DNA from: Ectocarpus siliculosus
Taxonomy: Eukaryota; Sar; Phaeophyceae; Ectocarpales; Ectocarpaceae
NCBI GenBank assembly: GCA_000310025.1
Contig: FN648398.1
Span: 201,837 to 265,836, forward strand
Direction of reading: 5' to 3'
Length of the DNA: 64,000 nt
Shown here: positions 1 to 14,000 of the stretch, piece after piece
How the letters are laid out: each line of letters starts with the position of its first letter
Position numbering within the stretch: position 1 is the first letter of the stretch
Translations under genes and position numbers: made by a program
Notes under the pieces: generated by a model
The model's database searches: none
Seen by the model: only the letters and a program-made list of their open reading frames with translations
Told to the model about the DNA's origin: nothing

Positions 1-125
1 TAGTTCGTACGTATGAGCTACTGCTGTAAACGCACAGTTCAGGAGATTGGGGTCCGTGGCGGTGAGCACGGCTGTGACAAATGTTGGATGCCGCTTGGTT
101 CCGGCGCAGATTTCGGACTGTTTTC

Positions 126-594
126 GGAGACTGCTGCAACCTTCGATATTTCAGCTCCAGTAGCAAACCTGAACGTGCCAGCACGCAAGAAGCCTCTTCA
201 TGGTGTCCTCTACTGATAACAGTACTAATTACCAGGTACATGTCAACACAGACCTTATTTGAATGCCTGCCGTTTTGGCTCTTTTGACTTGAAATTACAA
301 TGGGCGAATTTTTATCTTGATTTCAAAGGGGGCGTGCGGAGGTAGACGAGTGAAATGTATGTTTTTAGCAGCCTCTACTGTCGCCCTGTGCGGGATTTAA
401 CGATTTCTGTTTTTTGCGATGCCTTCCGACTGGTCTTGTTTGTCTGTTGTACAGTTTCTGGTGCTCTTGCGCATGTTTTCAAAATCCGTCAACATCGAAC
501 TTGCTGTTCTGGGGGAGACTGCTGCGACCTTCGATAAGTAGCAAACCCGAACGTGCCAGCACGCACGACGCCTCTCCATGGTGTCCTCTACTCA
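126..594 (+). repeat. Direct repeat pair (126-214 and 512-594)
   Basis: Both copies share the order GGAGACTGCTGC, then ACCTTCGATA, then AGCAAACC, then GAACGTGCCAGCACGCA, then GGTGTCCTCTACT, with a few substitutions and a short indel. They lie about 385 bases apart. The element is not recognised. It may be a duplicated untranslated or intron segment. Confidence 0.8.
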
Positions 595-1110
595 TGGCAG
601 CAGGATGCACCACCTAACCCTTGTGGGAAGATTGTTTTTCTTCGATCTATAGGATTAAAGCATGGGAAAAGAGTCAGCGTCAAAACCCCTTGTCTTTTCA
701 GACCCTAACGTGGGCCCCCCCTGGGCGTGGGAATTCCAAAAAGTTTTAAGTTTCCATGAATCACCGACAAGATACAAGCCATTCTGTGAGTATTTGCGAC
801 CTTGGGACGTTCGTGTCCTGTTGCTTCGACACTACATTCGACGGCGTTTCTACGGTGCACGGGACGAAGAGCTTGTATGTATGTAGGCACATACATGTAG
901 ACATGATCAAAACGAGAGGGCGTATGCGCGTCATCGCGCAGTTTGTACTACTGCTAGCTCCTGTTGACAACTAAAGGCTGCCCCAGAATTATGGCCAGCT
1001 TCCGAAAACGCCTGGGGGTCGCACGGTGATGTCCGCCACCTCTCGGGAGTCTCCAGGCCCGGTGACATTCACACAGAGAGAGAAGCAAGAGCTGCAGCCT
1101 CATCGGAAAT

Positions 1111-1208
1111 GCCTCAGCATAGAACCCGTGGGTCTCCGGTACATGTCCCCACCTCAGCCTAAACGCCTCCGCATAAAACCCGGGGATCTCTACATAGTCC
1201 CCGTCACC
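1111..1208 (+). repeat. Two-copy tandem repeat, about 45-base unit
   Basis: The copies at 1111-1155 and 1165-1208 share GCCTC-GCATA-AACCCG followed by TCTC and CAT-GTCCCC with substitutions. Read on the minus strand, both copies encode the same short phrase GFYAEAF, but no splice or family context supports coding. Confidence 0.7.
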
Positions 1209-1713
1209 TTCCCTCGAACCCCCCCCACGGACCCAAAGATTAGATTGTGGGCTAACGTACGTGTGTTGAAACACTTTACGCACACAGCCTTGCTTCCACG
1301 TCAAGAATTGAATAATCAGGGCGGCTATTGTAAGACAGCCAGCCGCCTAATAGAAGCCCGGCGAGCAAACCGACTGATGAATGGATGCTGTCACCCAAAC
1401 AAATGTTGGAATACTCAATGTAAGTCTGTTGTATTTGTAATGCTGTAAACAACAGTACGTAGGTATTCCGCTCAGGAGTATTATCGGACTACTATGTAGT
1501 TTTCGGCACGTTGATTCAGTCATCGGATCATTTTTTTTACACACCTCCATACATTGAACCTTAGAAGAAGTATGGCACATCGTACCATTTCCTACAGGGT
1601 AGTCTTGTAACGTTGCCATAGGTCGGATCAACCGTCTACTACCGTGATCGGTACGTTGCAATAGCTCGTTTGTGTTTCCTTTCCGCGATGAGGAGATGGA
1701 TGGCTCGCCCCTA

Positions 1714-1737
1714 CTCTCTCTCTCTCTCTCTCTCTCC
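1714..1737. repeat. (CT)n microsatellite
   Basis: An uninterrupted CT dinucleotide run of about 12 units. Confidence 0.95.
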
Positions 1738-2955
1738 GTCTTTCCTTTGTTCCTACATCTACCAAGGCCCTTGGCCTCTTTAAGGTCCTTCGGGACTTTT
1801 GCGAATCTCAGGACTCTCCCCTTCTCTTTCTTTACCGTACAGCCAATAACGCGCCAATTCAAACCATACTATGTGGTGGAAGCCAGCGATGATGAAACAT
1901 CGCCCGCGTGTCCCCAGTTGTGGCTACGGAGTTTCATCCGCTTTAACCACCTCAGACCTCGCTTTTTTATTTAAGATGATGACGCTCATCAGCCACCGGC
2001 CCCGGACATCATTCGTTCCTTATCAGTTGCCATGACTATTCGCGGCTGTGTCATTCACGAAAGAAGGTGGCCCGCTGTCGTATTCTTTCCGGAAGTTGCC
2101 CACCATACATAGTGTCTACAGATCGTTCTTGACAACAACACCGATATTTGCACTACCGTCGGCCGAGACATGAGACCTTATACACTGCCACTTGGGAACA
2201 GTACTTGGCCAATCTACATGCAGGCCCTCCCAATAAATTACTATTTTTCCTTGCCCCCCTCTGCCCTCTCTTTCCCCCCTCCTGCTTTTCATCCTTGGCA
2301 CCCCACCTCCCCTACTGCATGAAACAAAAATCTTTGGGAAAGTAAATGATGGCGAACGTGATGAGAGGGCAAACCTGTAGATTATTGATTACAGCTTCGG
2401 GCCTTTTGCCATTTCCCAAGCAATTTAGTTGTAGGGAAAACAATAGTGCAAACATCGAAAGCTGGAAAGATCGAATGTGAAACGCACAAATCCCGGCCGG
2501 AGGCCAAATCGCGTCTGTCTCTCGTTGAGGGATTCACTAGCTACGCACATGCAGGGCCCTCAATATATGAACGAAGACTGCACCATAAGGGGAAACTGTC
2601 TGTCCAGGCGTCGAGGGTAACGGTGATGAACAGATACATGCGAGTGGCACCCGACTGAGACTACTGTAGTGCAAAGAACCCGACGCGAGGAAGCCGGCAT
2701 CAGTTCGTGTAGGGCACTAGGGGAGGGGCGTTGAACGGCTGTATACCGAATTTGACATGCATCTGTAGAGAGTCTTGGTGCTAAAACGAGCTGAGTGAAA
2801 CGAATAGTTCCCCCCTTATCAAGTGGAGCAACCGTTTCGTTGCTGGGAATCACGAAACGCTCCGATTCACCTCGTGAAACGCCACCAACGCTTTGCAAGT
2901 TGCTGTGCTTTTTATGTTTGTTCAATCTCCAAACGTTGCTATTTCGTAATTTCAG

Positions 2956-3945
2956 GTTCCAGCTCAATGAAGAGCATGTCACTCCTGCCAGACCCTGGAA
3001 CCGTCAACCAGATGGTGGTGATGGTGGTGGCGGCGGTGGGAGGAACCTGGTGACGGTATCGCTCGGGAACAGTGGAGAGCTAGACGGGTACGTCGTGGCC
3101 TCCACCACGTGCGCACCCAACGGCAGACCGACTGTGGAGACGGTGGAGGTTCGCCAGCTGACCGACCGGGGACTCACTCACGTCCAGGTATGAGCAGGCA
3201 CAAGGTGAACAAAAGAGAAGACGATGAGGGCCGTGTTTTTGACGGGTTGGGTGAAATCGTTTGAGTGCTTGCCGAACAACCTCCACGTAAGAGCTAGTGG
3301 AAGACGGAAAGAATTCACGAAATATCCTCCGAAGTATACGAATACAGTGACAACAAATGAATTCCATCGTGTTCAACCCACTCCTAAACGCAGACGTTTT
3401 GGGCAAATCAAAGAAAGGTGATGGGCGGTGATCGTTCTAGTTGTGCGGCTCACAACTCAGCCTCTACAGGCCCGAGAAATATAAATAGTTGTGCCAAATG
3501 TTTCGAGATACGCATGGCCGCGTATTGATGAGTGCTCGGTTGCATCCGCTCGTCTATTTTATCTAGGCACAGAATTTTTTGGGTTCCGGATGCTGTCGGT
3601 GTTGGCAAAATGCGGCACGTCTAAGGTTGACAACGCTGTCTATTGGCCATAGTTCTGCCCACCTCTTTTTTTTTACATTTTTTGAGACAACGTTCGGGCT
3701 GGCGGGTCGCCGGTGGTGTGGAGTAGTGCATCTTACGACCGTGCTTGATTATCGGTTAGGTTGTCCAACATCCCATAATCTACAGCACGTACGTTTGTTT
3801 ATGCTTGTCGCCTTTTTGTTGTTGTTGGTTTCCACAGCAAATCTCCGTCAAAAACTTGCTGACCGGTGGGCAGAGCGCCGTCATGCGTACCTGGGCTCGC
3901 GTGCCAATGACCGGGGAGGACCACCTTCGGTTGCTTGCTGCTTAA
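2956..3945 (+). CDS. 3' end of an unrecognised gene (last two exons)
   Basis: I do not recognise this product. Two exons join cleanly: 2956-3187, preceded by TTTCAG and followed by GTATGAG, and 3838-3945, preceded by TTTCCACAG and ending in TAA. The frame is kept across the junction (phase 0), giving about 112 residues of C-terminal sequence. The first exon carries a glycine run (GGDGGGGGG) and then a segment with alternating polar and hydrophobic residues that looks like beta strands (NLVTVSLGN, DGYVVAS, VETVEVRQL). The last exon encodes QISVKNLLTGGQSAVMRTW and ends in LRLLAA. The first exon starts with one base of a split codon, so upstream exons exist; none could be identified in 1-2955. 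The gene converges with the G-alpha gene. Confidence 0.5.
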
Positions 3946-6900
3946 CATGCTACTAGCCTAGCGGTTCTCAGCGAGTCGGATTTAACTGTACGTGTGTTGC
4001 CGGCTTCATTCTCAGTACGCATGCTTTTACCGGATATTGTCTCCATGAGGGCTGTGGGGCGGAGAGAGCAGGGTTGAAGACGAGTACAATATCGATTGCC
4101 TGAAGGTGGGGCCTAGACTCACACGATGAAGAATGATGGCAAAGATAGTCTAGTCTATGTTAACAGAAATGTAGAGAACCCGAAGTCGGGAGTAGAGCGA
4201 GTCGAGTTTATTTCATATGCATTCCTGCTGCATTGCTCAGCACGCGAACCTGAAATTCTATCGTTGAACGGACGAGGGTCGAAGAAGCGATTGGCATTGT
4301 GATTCGTTGACGTACACCTTACCACGAATCTGAAATGTCGACATCAATTTTCCCTTTTTTCCTATGCCTGGCTGCTGCTGTTGTTGTCTAAGCTGTACAT
4401 AAATTTATTGAGGTGAGAAATTGAAAATGGAAACGGTAACAACAGCAGCTTAATGTTCTGCGTTTTTGTTGCCCACGTCGGTCTGTCGTTCGTTTTGGTC
4501 GCCGTCTTTATTTTTGGATAAGGTGGTAATGGTAAACGATGAATGGGGTCATTCCTGTCACGACCGACTGTAATTTTGGCTCTTTGCTCTTATTTTTATT
4601 GACGACATCGTCAGGCGTGATATATTGAAGTTTACATCTAGTATTCATTCGCGTGTGCGTTGGGAACGTCCATGAGGGATGTACGCCGCTTGATACGCGT
4701 GGTTTGCTCCTCTCCGTACTCTAGATTTCAACGTGGGCGTGTCGTGGAATGACATGTGTGCAGCGAGACCCGTAAACGTACTCTTCGTGTCTTCCCGAGA
4801 TACCTAGTCGTAGCAATACTGTGTCTTGCCGGTGGTGCGCCCTCCCACCATGTGTGACAAATCGATATGTGGCGGGTGGTTGGCTCTCATTCAATGGTTG
4901 TATTGACCTGCTTGCAACCAAGGTAAATTTGAGGTTGGTAGATGTGTTTCATTAAAATATGAACATGCTGTCTGATATTCTTCCAGTAACCCTTTTCATT
5001 CTTCTTCAGCGGAAATCCAAGGTGAACTGCGGAGTTCGGAGAAGCGCACCCTACGAGAATATCTCCAGTCAGTCATGTCATCATATGGCATAGAATTCAT
5101 GTGTGTTCCCTGTTGGCTGTTTTCCCAGCGTGTATCGTGCCCCCGGGTTGTTTTCTGCGGATACATGTAGCTGAAGATATATATATAGCGAAAAATTTAG
5201 TACGTGCGACTTTTTCGTGCGAACAGCATTCATTCTTTGGTTTCCTCCCTTTTTTTTTAATGTATGACCCAACGAATCCATCTCCATCTAAGAAAAAATA
5301 TTGCTTGGCTGTTTCCCCTGCTTCGGTCTGACGTCGGGGGCGGTTTTAATTTTCCTTCGCGTTTAGACGCGTTTTTGCATTTAGTTACAGTCAAATGATA
5401 TGCACTTGGTTCCCCTTCAGTCTAGTGCCTGTTTGTGCTGTTTTCGGTGTTTTGATATGGCTCCCGGGTGTGTGTGCTTTGTTTTGCAGCCGAATTTATA
5501 TAGTCTATATCGAATTTCGTGGCCTTGAACGCTTTGGATACGTCTTAATTAATCGAGAGAGGTGTAACATATTTTCAATAACTATTATATACAGAACCTT
5601 ATTGTCCCCATGTTGCGGAGGAACTTGTCATCTCACGAGTTGGGGCAACAATAGGATCTTAGAAGAAATACTTGTACCTGGTACGATGGTATGAATTTCG
5701 GGTGGGAGCGGCGGCGCACCTATCTATGTCCACAAGAGGCATGCCCGCGCTGGCCTATTGAAAATTGCCACACGAAACTATAGTAGTAGCCAAGTTCGGC
5801 AACACGCCCACCTGGGAGTGCGCGGCGGCGCGATGTCACGTGTATGGCGTCAACATTCCACGGACGACAGCGCCCGGAGTATTTTATACCCGGCCGAACC
5901 TACGCCTAGCCGAGGATTTTAATTGAGCATGATATGTAGTAGTGGGTACAATGGCGCTCCACTCGATAATATCACTCAGAAACAAGAGGAGGGCAACCAA
6001 GCAACTCCTTTGCTACTACATTGTTTCTCTCCGTAAATATCAACAGCGGGGCGTGGTACATAATTTCAGTTTGCCCTCAGCATTGCCATGGCATCGCAAG
6101 AAAAAATCTACCATAAATACAATATGTGTACACCAGGTTCGCTGCTAATGAATAATATATGAAGGACGGTAGCAGGCGGTGCTAAATCGACATCCCCTGG
6201 ATATAGTTCACATGTTTTGGTTAAGCGGTGGTGACACGCGAGTGATTTGAGTGTGTGCGTAGTCTCGGCTGGCGATATTCGAGTGAGACTGAGATCTACA
6301 AGAAGAGGCAAGCATCAAACAACGGCAAATGGTTTCTAGCAGGCCACACTGCATGGAGGTATATACGGAATAATCCATATTCCGCCGATGATGGCGGCGC
6401 AGAGAGAGAGAGGCCGAACAATGACTGACGAGGGAGTGAGAGCATGAACAAGAAACACCAGATCGTACGTTGAGTACGCTTGTGAACGGTGCCTGTATGC
6501 GAAGATTCGTGCCGATTGCTAACAACGGAACCTGCAACAGAGATTCGCGCGGGGCACCTTGATGTCAGATTGAACCACCTTGCTTGATGTATGTCAGATT
6601 GAACCATGTACACGTGCATGTGGTATATGCTTTCAGTCGCGTAAGTAATGACGCCAGGTTTTCTTTTCGCAGGAAAGCAGGAGTCAGGTTTCCCCCCGCG
6701 TTGGGAGCTTGTTGGACGCTCTGCTCCACAATTAGTTGTCATGTCGATCTGAAGAGTTACACTGAGTGAACATTCACTCTCGTGTAACCGCGCGCTTGCA
6801 CTGTAAGGAACGTGTGCCGTTGTCCCGCACATAATGTACATACATGCACTATTGTAAAAAAAAAGAAAAGATGGCACACTCACTCGGGGGGGGGTTGTTT

Positions 6901-9900
6901 GATGGGTTAATGCATGACCCCGACACAAACAAACTTCTCTCACATCAAGAGACAGGGCGGTGTACAAACGATCCCACAGCTCCTTACTTGGCGGCACGTT
7001 GAGTTTTCTTGTTTCACATGCGGGACAACACTCAAACGAGTGATCTGATGTTGACAAGAAGTTTGGCTCAAACGTCAATATCGTCTCCTAAATATATCTA
7101 TCGTCTCCTAAAAACCGAAAATTGCTTAATTACGTGAGATTGTATGGATTAATTTAATTTGCCAGAGCAGTGGCAAGTGTGAGAGGATTCGTAGAAGAAC
7201 TGTTCCTCCGTACACGATTTCGCTCATACAGAAGCCGGGCTGCACTGACTGACACCTGGCACCAAGGCTATTCGTTGTTGTTTTGCTGTTGAGAAAGGAG
7301 TTTTTACCACAAGTTGAATCGAAGTGTGGGCCGCGTGTGTGATAGGGGACAGACTTCTGTCCGTGAGCTTATCCGCCTTGAGTTCGATTCCCCCAACTTT
7401 GGCGATTTTTGTACAAGGCCAAAGAGAGTCGACCGCAAGGCGCTTGCGTCCGTCCGAAATAATTTATCCTGCCTCCATATAATATGTACTCACAATGAAT
7501 GAAATCAAACACCCCCATATATACCCCATATATAAACACATGCCCAGCAGTATCCAGCCGATTCTTTTCCCGGTCACTGGAAAGGCTTCAACGCACCCCC
7601 TTTGACGTTGGTATGATGTCGAATAGGTATGGTTTTTGTCCCCAATGCCCAGAAACGAAGACGTCACTTTTGTGTATCTGCGGAGCTACCGTCTGTAGCA
7701 ATACCGGCGGTTTCCGAGACTCCTCCACCGTCTTCCGCAGGAGAAGACAAATCTGCGACAAACCCTCGAGCGAGTGAAGGCAAGGGATAAGGAGACAGCC
7801 AGAACCCCAAATTTACGGACATACCAGAGGAGGGGCTGCAACATCAACAGCCAGATGCTAATCAAGGCATTTGAATGAGAAGACGTTGTTGTTGCTGTTG
7901 CTGCTACTGTTGTTGTTACCTTCACTTCAAAAAATTGACGTGAACACAGAACCAGTCACGTGCGATTCGATGGGCTACTACTGTACGGCTTGTGCAGCCG
8001 CAGTCCCCGCACCAGTGGGCAATACGATGCACTCACGTCTTGTTGTTGTCTTCACACATACATATGGATGGCTCTTTCGTATCCACCCATACTTCTCCAA
8101 ATAGGGGGGTCATCAACGCCTACTCCAGGAGGTTGTCCATTGATTGAACTGGAGTTGTTTTCTCGGGCGTCTTTGAGAGGACGACAAGGAAATCCCCAAG
8201 TGTGTCCTACTACAACAACGAGCGGTTTCCCTACTATCCCAGGAGCGCAGCCCACCTAGTGACCGAGGGTCCGTCCCACACGAATGAATGCACCGCATGT
8301 CGGAGACTCGAAACAGCTCAGCAGTTGCATCAAGTCTCCCCCTTGCCAGGTATAATCGAAATTGAGCTGCAGTACCCCCCGCCAAAATAGCGTGGCCTGA
8401 CATATACCACTTCTTTTATAATTTCTCGCAACATCTGTCATTCGTGTGAGGGGAAAGCGCAGAGTTGAAAGCACGGTGATGAAGAACCTCACAAGAAAGA
8501 AAATATCGCTTGGCTGGTCTTCGGCCACGTGTAGGGAAGACGGGAGCACGATAAGAAATGGAGAGGTTCCAAGAAATGGAGAAAGGGTTCAAGTGTTTTG
8601 TAATCGACTAGTTTACCACACCTTCTGGTTCACGTGTTCGAAACAACTCTTCGTATCCCTCCTACCTACCTACCTACCTACCTGCCTACCCCCGGGCGTC
8701 CTGGCGCCCTGCCCGAAGCATTACCCTCACCACCAGCGGGAAAACTCTTGAATCCTTGGTCTCCTCCCATGGCTTCGAGCACAACAACAATACAAAAAAA
8801 TCCTCTGCTGGTTCAAGTTTGTGATACGTGAATCTCAGCGTGATCTCCGAATCAATCGAAGGCTTGGGCGCAGTTCGGCATCGACACACTAGTCGCACGA
8901 CCATCAAGCGTGGGGTGTTTGCCCGCCTTGGCGCATGCACGGCCAAGAGAATCAATCAACCCACAACGTACATCTCAGACGGCACTCAAACAACACGCTA
9001 CGGCAACACCCAACAAAAAAACGCAAACCAGTAGTCTACACTCTGACAGAAAAAAAAAAAAAGAGTGCGAGCCAAGGTAAGGTAAAGCGCAGTCACGAAA
9101 CACAGCGCGGGCGGACACGTCCTGGAACCGCTTTCTCACTCACACGGCTGTACACAAAAGAGAGGCAGCCGTGATTTTCAGCTGCGGCCTAAACAAAGTA
9201 ACCACGCGCCCGTCCGCGTGCTCGAGACGAGGTGGACAAGAACAAGAAGCAAGGGGCTCCAAAATACAAGTGGCTGCCGAAAACTATCACCCAAAATTAC
9301 ATGCCGGTAAGCTTTTAGTCGGTGCAACGCCGCCTGCTGACCACACCCCGGGACCACACACCTCTCGCCACATCCGTTCAAACTGCGTTTGACATATTTA
9401 CGACGCAGCTTGACTCATACAGCACGGAGGATCCATGGGGGGAGAGGAAAACGGTAGCCCTATCGTAAAAGCACCAACTACAACGTGTAGTACACTCGAG
9501 CAGCCTTTGTTCCCTCTTTGTGCGCAGGAAACCAAACACGCAACCGTCGGCACGAGGCTATGATCGACGCCCTGATCGTTTTTCAGCGCCTCGTGGGCGT
9601 GTGCGCCGCGTGTACGCAGCGCCAATCAATGGAAGGGAATACCAACAGAACACATGTACACGGGGTCAGTCACTACTCCAAACTACAGTACTCAACTGTC
9701 ATTACTACTTACTAGTATGAACCACCGAATCGTAAGTAGAAGTTCTCGGGCGTTGGAGTGTTCCTCCCTTATCACTGGGTGGGAACGGTACGACGCACGA
9801 CGAGAAAACGCACACGCGCACACCCAAAACAATTTCCGACACACCTATAACAAGACGTGCAAGACACACGAAGCCAGGGGAGGCAGGCCTCGCTAAAAAA

Positions 9901-11034
9901 ACATGACACAATTAAAAAAGGAGACGTAACGTACGAGGGCTAAAAAAAAGGCGTGCACAAACGCCCGCACAGTCTCCAAACACCTTCCCACCACCGATGC
10001 CACCATTCCATTTACCGACCGACATCACCAGCAACAGCGACCACGACGACGATAACGGGACCGGAAGACCCTAAACCTTATCGAACAATCCCACCAAATC
10101 GCAATTTCGCAACAAACACCCCCCCTTTCCTGCATCCATATTGTGTGAAGATTCCCCCACCTTCCCCCGTCTTTACTATCCATGGCGAACAAACACTAAA
10201 AACCACCGTTTGCAAGGGGGCAGCCCCTTACGCCCATTGTCTGCCCACCCTCCTGCAAGACTACCTACCGCAACGCGCTCCCCCTTCCTCCCTCCACACT
10301 TATCTCTGCAAACCTACCAACCCACCCACCATATGCATCGAAAACGCCTCGCCGTGTTTCCAACTTTCCTACGCAGTAAACACCCGCCGAACAACATCAT
10401 GCGGACGAACGCCCCAACTCGCCATCTTGACCAAGCTCTCTGCTACGTCCCACGAGTTACAAGCCAAAGTTGCACAAAAACAGCTAGGCTCGTTGCACCA
10501 CGAGCATCACCCCGTCCCCCCTTCCCCCCCCGCCCCCCCGTTTTTTGGACAAGACACGTACCGTACTACACACAGCCTCCTTCGCCATACTTTCGGCCCC
10601 CTCTTCTCTTCTCACATGGACCGGCCCCCCGCGAAGCGGCCGAAAAACGCCGCCTACTTTAGGAATACAAATTGCGCCGCATGTTCGGTGTCGAGCGATC
10701 ACCAGTCCTCCCCGACCGCTCGCCGCCGCCGCTGGCGCGACGCATCAGGCTCTCCTCGTCTCCGCCCTCCTCTATCCACCTCCTCCGCCTAAAGGAACGG
10801 GCAAGTTCCACCGTTGTGGAGATCAGATTTTGACGTTGTCCCTCTCCCGCTTGCTACCCAAGCAGCCGCGGGGGCGCTCGAGAGCGTGCTCTTCTCCCAG
10901 CCCACCCTCAAAGGCGAGACCTTCGCCCAGTCCAACATCGCCCTTTTTCCTTTCCATTCCATCAGGTGGTTCTTGCTGCTGGAAGCTTTGTTGTCGCCTT
11001 TGCCTCCGATCACCTCGACGTGTGTGTTGGTCGG
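3946..11034. other. 7 kb between convergent genes, no recognisable gene
   Basis: No open frame here shows family motifs or a frame-consistent exon chain. From about 3950 to 7300 the plus strand is rich in G and T, as expected for the transcribed side of the upstream gene (a long 3' UTR is possible). From about 8900 to 10900 it becomes strongly C- and A-rich, matching transcription from the minus strand. A CTAC tetranucleotide run lies near 8668-8692. A 279-codon plus-strand frame at 9953-10792 is explained by this composition rather than by coding. Confidence 0.55.
8668..8692. repeat. (CTAC)n microsatellite
   Basis: About six tetranucleotide units, the last one or two degenerate. Confidence 0.85.
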
Positions 11035-14000
11035 TCATCGTTTGACGTCCACATCGTACGTGGCCCGTACCGTGTCCGTGACATCTTTCCAGCCCAACTG
11101 TTTGAGGGCGCCAATCAACAAACGGAGAAGCGAGCGCGCAGGGTATTCATAGTCGTGCATGCCGATTCGTTGGACCATTGACCTCGCATCCCTACAAAGC
11201 GGGACGGGGCACGCCGGGTTCTCACCGGACCATGCTCTCACATCACCAAGCGCGAAGCGCCGTGAGATATTCGGCGAGTCGCATGGAGGGTGTGCTGCAT
11301 CCTGCTGAAAGGGTGTTCGATCATGTGCTTGCTTCCATGCGTACGGATGACAGCTGCGAACGATTAATTTTTTTTCGGGTGGTAACACTTCCAGAGACAG
11401 TTGTTTGCACATTGTAACTGCCTCGAGGGCGCTTGACCAATTCAACACAACGTGGTGCGATCATCCCCTTTGTGCAAGGTGGGGAGTAGTGACGCATGCG
11501 TACATCCTGGAGTGCCGTGGTGGTACAACTACAGCAACTGCGTGGGACAGCATTGTTGTTTTCTCGCTAGGTAAAATGATAAAATCCCCAGTTGATGAAC
11601 GGTCAATCTTGCCGCGGATTAAAAGATGGAGACTACAGAGATGAGACACCAGACTCAAACCTTCGCCTGGTCGGGCTTGTTAGCGAGGACGGACAGGGTG
11701 CAGCCAGCCGGTTATATACACAGCGATACGGTAGCATACCGTAAGGGGCGGAGAGATTGGCGCCCCCCCTAGACCGACTTTGAAAACTCGATTACTCCCC
11801 GACCAAGATTGTCTGTACCGTACCGTATACCGTATACCGTACCGTGGTATTCCGTATGAGGCGGAGAGATGGCACCCACCCTAGACCGAAATTCAAAGGT
11901 CGATTCGATTGCCCCACAAACAAAGTGGGTGCGGAAAGAGCCCGATTCATTAACGGGTTTCCCTCGACGAGATGTTTCCAAGACCACCATTTTGGTGTTG
12001 GCACAATCTTGGCTGTGCAGCTATCGAGCTTTGAAAAAAGGTATAACGGGGGTACCATCTCTCAGGCTCTTAATTTACACCCCGAAAAGCCATGACAAAG
12101 GTACACCCAGGTCAGGGAGATTCCGCGCCGAAATGTGTTGGCCCGACAGAGCAGAGCGGACGTTTTGTTGATTCAGACAAGAAAGCACGAAAGGCGTCCT
12201 TAGCAAGGCAGAGGCGACAATCGGGCGCTCCGCTCAGCGACGTCCCCTCCACATCACTGTCGAAGCGAATTCCGATATGTTTTTCGGGAAAAGGGCGAGA
12301 GTTTGGGGATACAAACCCTTCAGAACAGCCGCTACAGCAGTGTCGATGCTAAACCAACCTCAAGAACAAACTCCACGGTATTTCGAAACTCAAACAAACA
12401 ACCACATCATCATTCCGTTTTGTACATAATGACACTCTCACAACATGACACGGTGTTGTTTCGCAGAATTGATTCGTGTTTATGACTGACACCACCAAGC
12501 ACGCAACCGAAAGGGCGCACCAGCACGTCTTCTCGAACACGCGCGCAGATGGGGGTGACGGTGAGCTTCTTGTGCGGACAGCACTGCGCCATTATGGACT
12601 TGCACTTCCCTGACAAAAACGCACGAAAGTTGACGATGGCAAAGAGACAGATTGTTGAGAGCAAGGGTGAAGGACGGCATGCCCATCTCGTCAGCCAGCA
12701 GGCAGCAGGCAGCAGGCAACCTGCATTCAGTGCGTGCACTGCATCGCGTTCGCAGGCAAGCCGGACAGGACGAACAGATACAGCCACCCGTCGACGAGTG
12801 TGGGCGGCCTACCACCAGAACGTCGGCGTGCGCACAAAAAATATATATATCTCCTTCCGCGACGCCCACGCGCCAACCACCACAAGGCATGCGCCGAAAA
12901 ACTCCGGCAGCAAGGCAGGGAGTGTCGTGGCTACGAATTCTGCCGCACACGGCCATGGATGCGTAAATGGACAACGAAGGCACCGCCACGGGAAGGAGAA
13001 TCGAGGCGATGGGTGGCCTGGAATCGGCCGCCACGACACTTGCAACAACAGCGTGAGAGAACATTCAGCAAGCAACGGCACGATGGACAAAATGTGATGG
13101 TGCGGCCATTTAGCGCACAGACAAACAGTCTAGCCATGGAGAACCCGATTGCTTCGAACTCTCAACACACCCACGCATGCACGACACCTGCCTTCTCCTT
13201 TCGAAAGCACCGTGAACGCAGAGACAGGAAGGCCCCTGTCGTCCAGTCTCCGCCGCACACACACCCCTATCGGGGAGGCCCGCGGACTAGAACTCATCTT
13301 CCTTCGCGTTTTGCTTCTCACCATACGATTGCCGCCATGTCAGCCGGCAGCGCGGTCGATGCCATTCCAAGCAACACCCTACCTGCTACACTACTACTCA
13401 TAGGCGCTACAATTACACGGTGCATCCTGAACACGCCAGACACAAAACGCCCGACAGCAACGAACTCCGTATGCCCCCCCCCCCCCGGCAAGGCCACATA
13501 TCACAGCACGGCGGGCACTCTTGCCGCCGAAACTCACCTTCGATGAAAGAGATGGCCGGCAGGACCTCACCCGGAGGCCCTCCATACTCGGGGAAGCAAA
13601 CCGATAGCGGCACTTCTTGGATCATCTCCGCAAACAGGTCCGTCTTGTTGAGGAGCACATGGATGGGCGTATCCCTGGGCGAGAACAACGAGCGCAAATC
13701 GTTGGGGTATACGTCTGGCGTGTGTCTGCATATGTAAGTACTACGTGCATGATCGCTTACTCGTGTGAGGTTTTTCGGTAAAACATCGTTGCGGTGTAGA
13801 AAGCAACCCCTGGAAAGAGGCTAGGCTACGGCGGGATTCTTCTTTGCCCGCATGATGATTTCGACCGGGCGTCAGCATCTTTAGGGGTATATGATTCGTC
13901 GGTCACCATCGACCACGCTCGCCGGCTGACCAATGCGAAACAGTCAGTCGGGGTACGAATATGCGCAAGAAACAATAGCTTGCCCCATGGCACCTTTCCA

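Larger units (their letters stand above)
1..2955. other. Left-edge region without a recognisable exon
   Basis: No exon here could be tied to a family or linked in frame to the exon at 2956, although the 5' part of that gene may lie here or beyond the window. What is visible is repeats: a roughly 85-base direct repeat at 126-214 and 512-594, a diverged tandem pair at 1111-1155 and 1165-1208, and a CT dinucleotide run at 1714-1737. The short open frames in this stretch look random. Confidence 0.5.

Noticed and set aside
7334-7400. Sequence containing GTTCGATTCCCCC, resembling a tRNA T-loop
   Set aside because: The would-be T-stem does not pair, and no acceptor or anticodon stem can be drawn around it.
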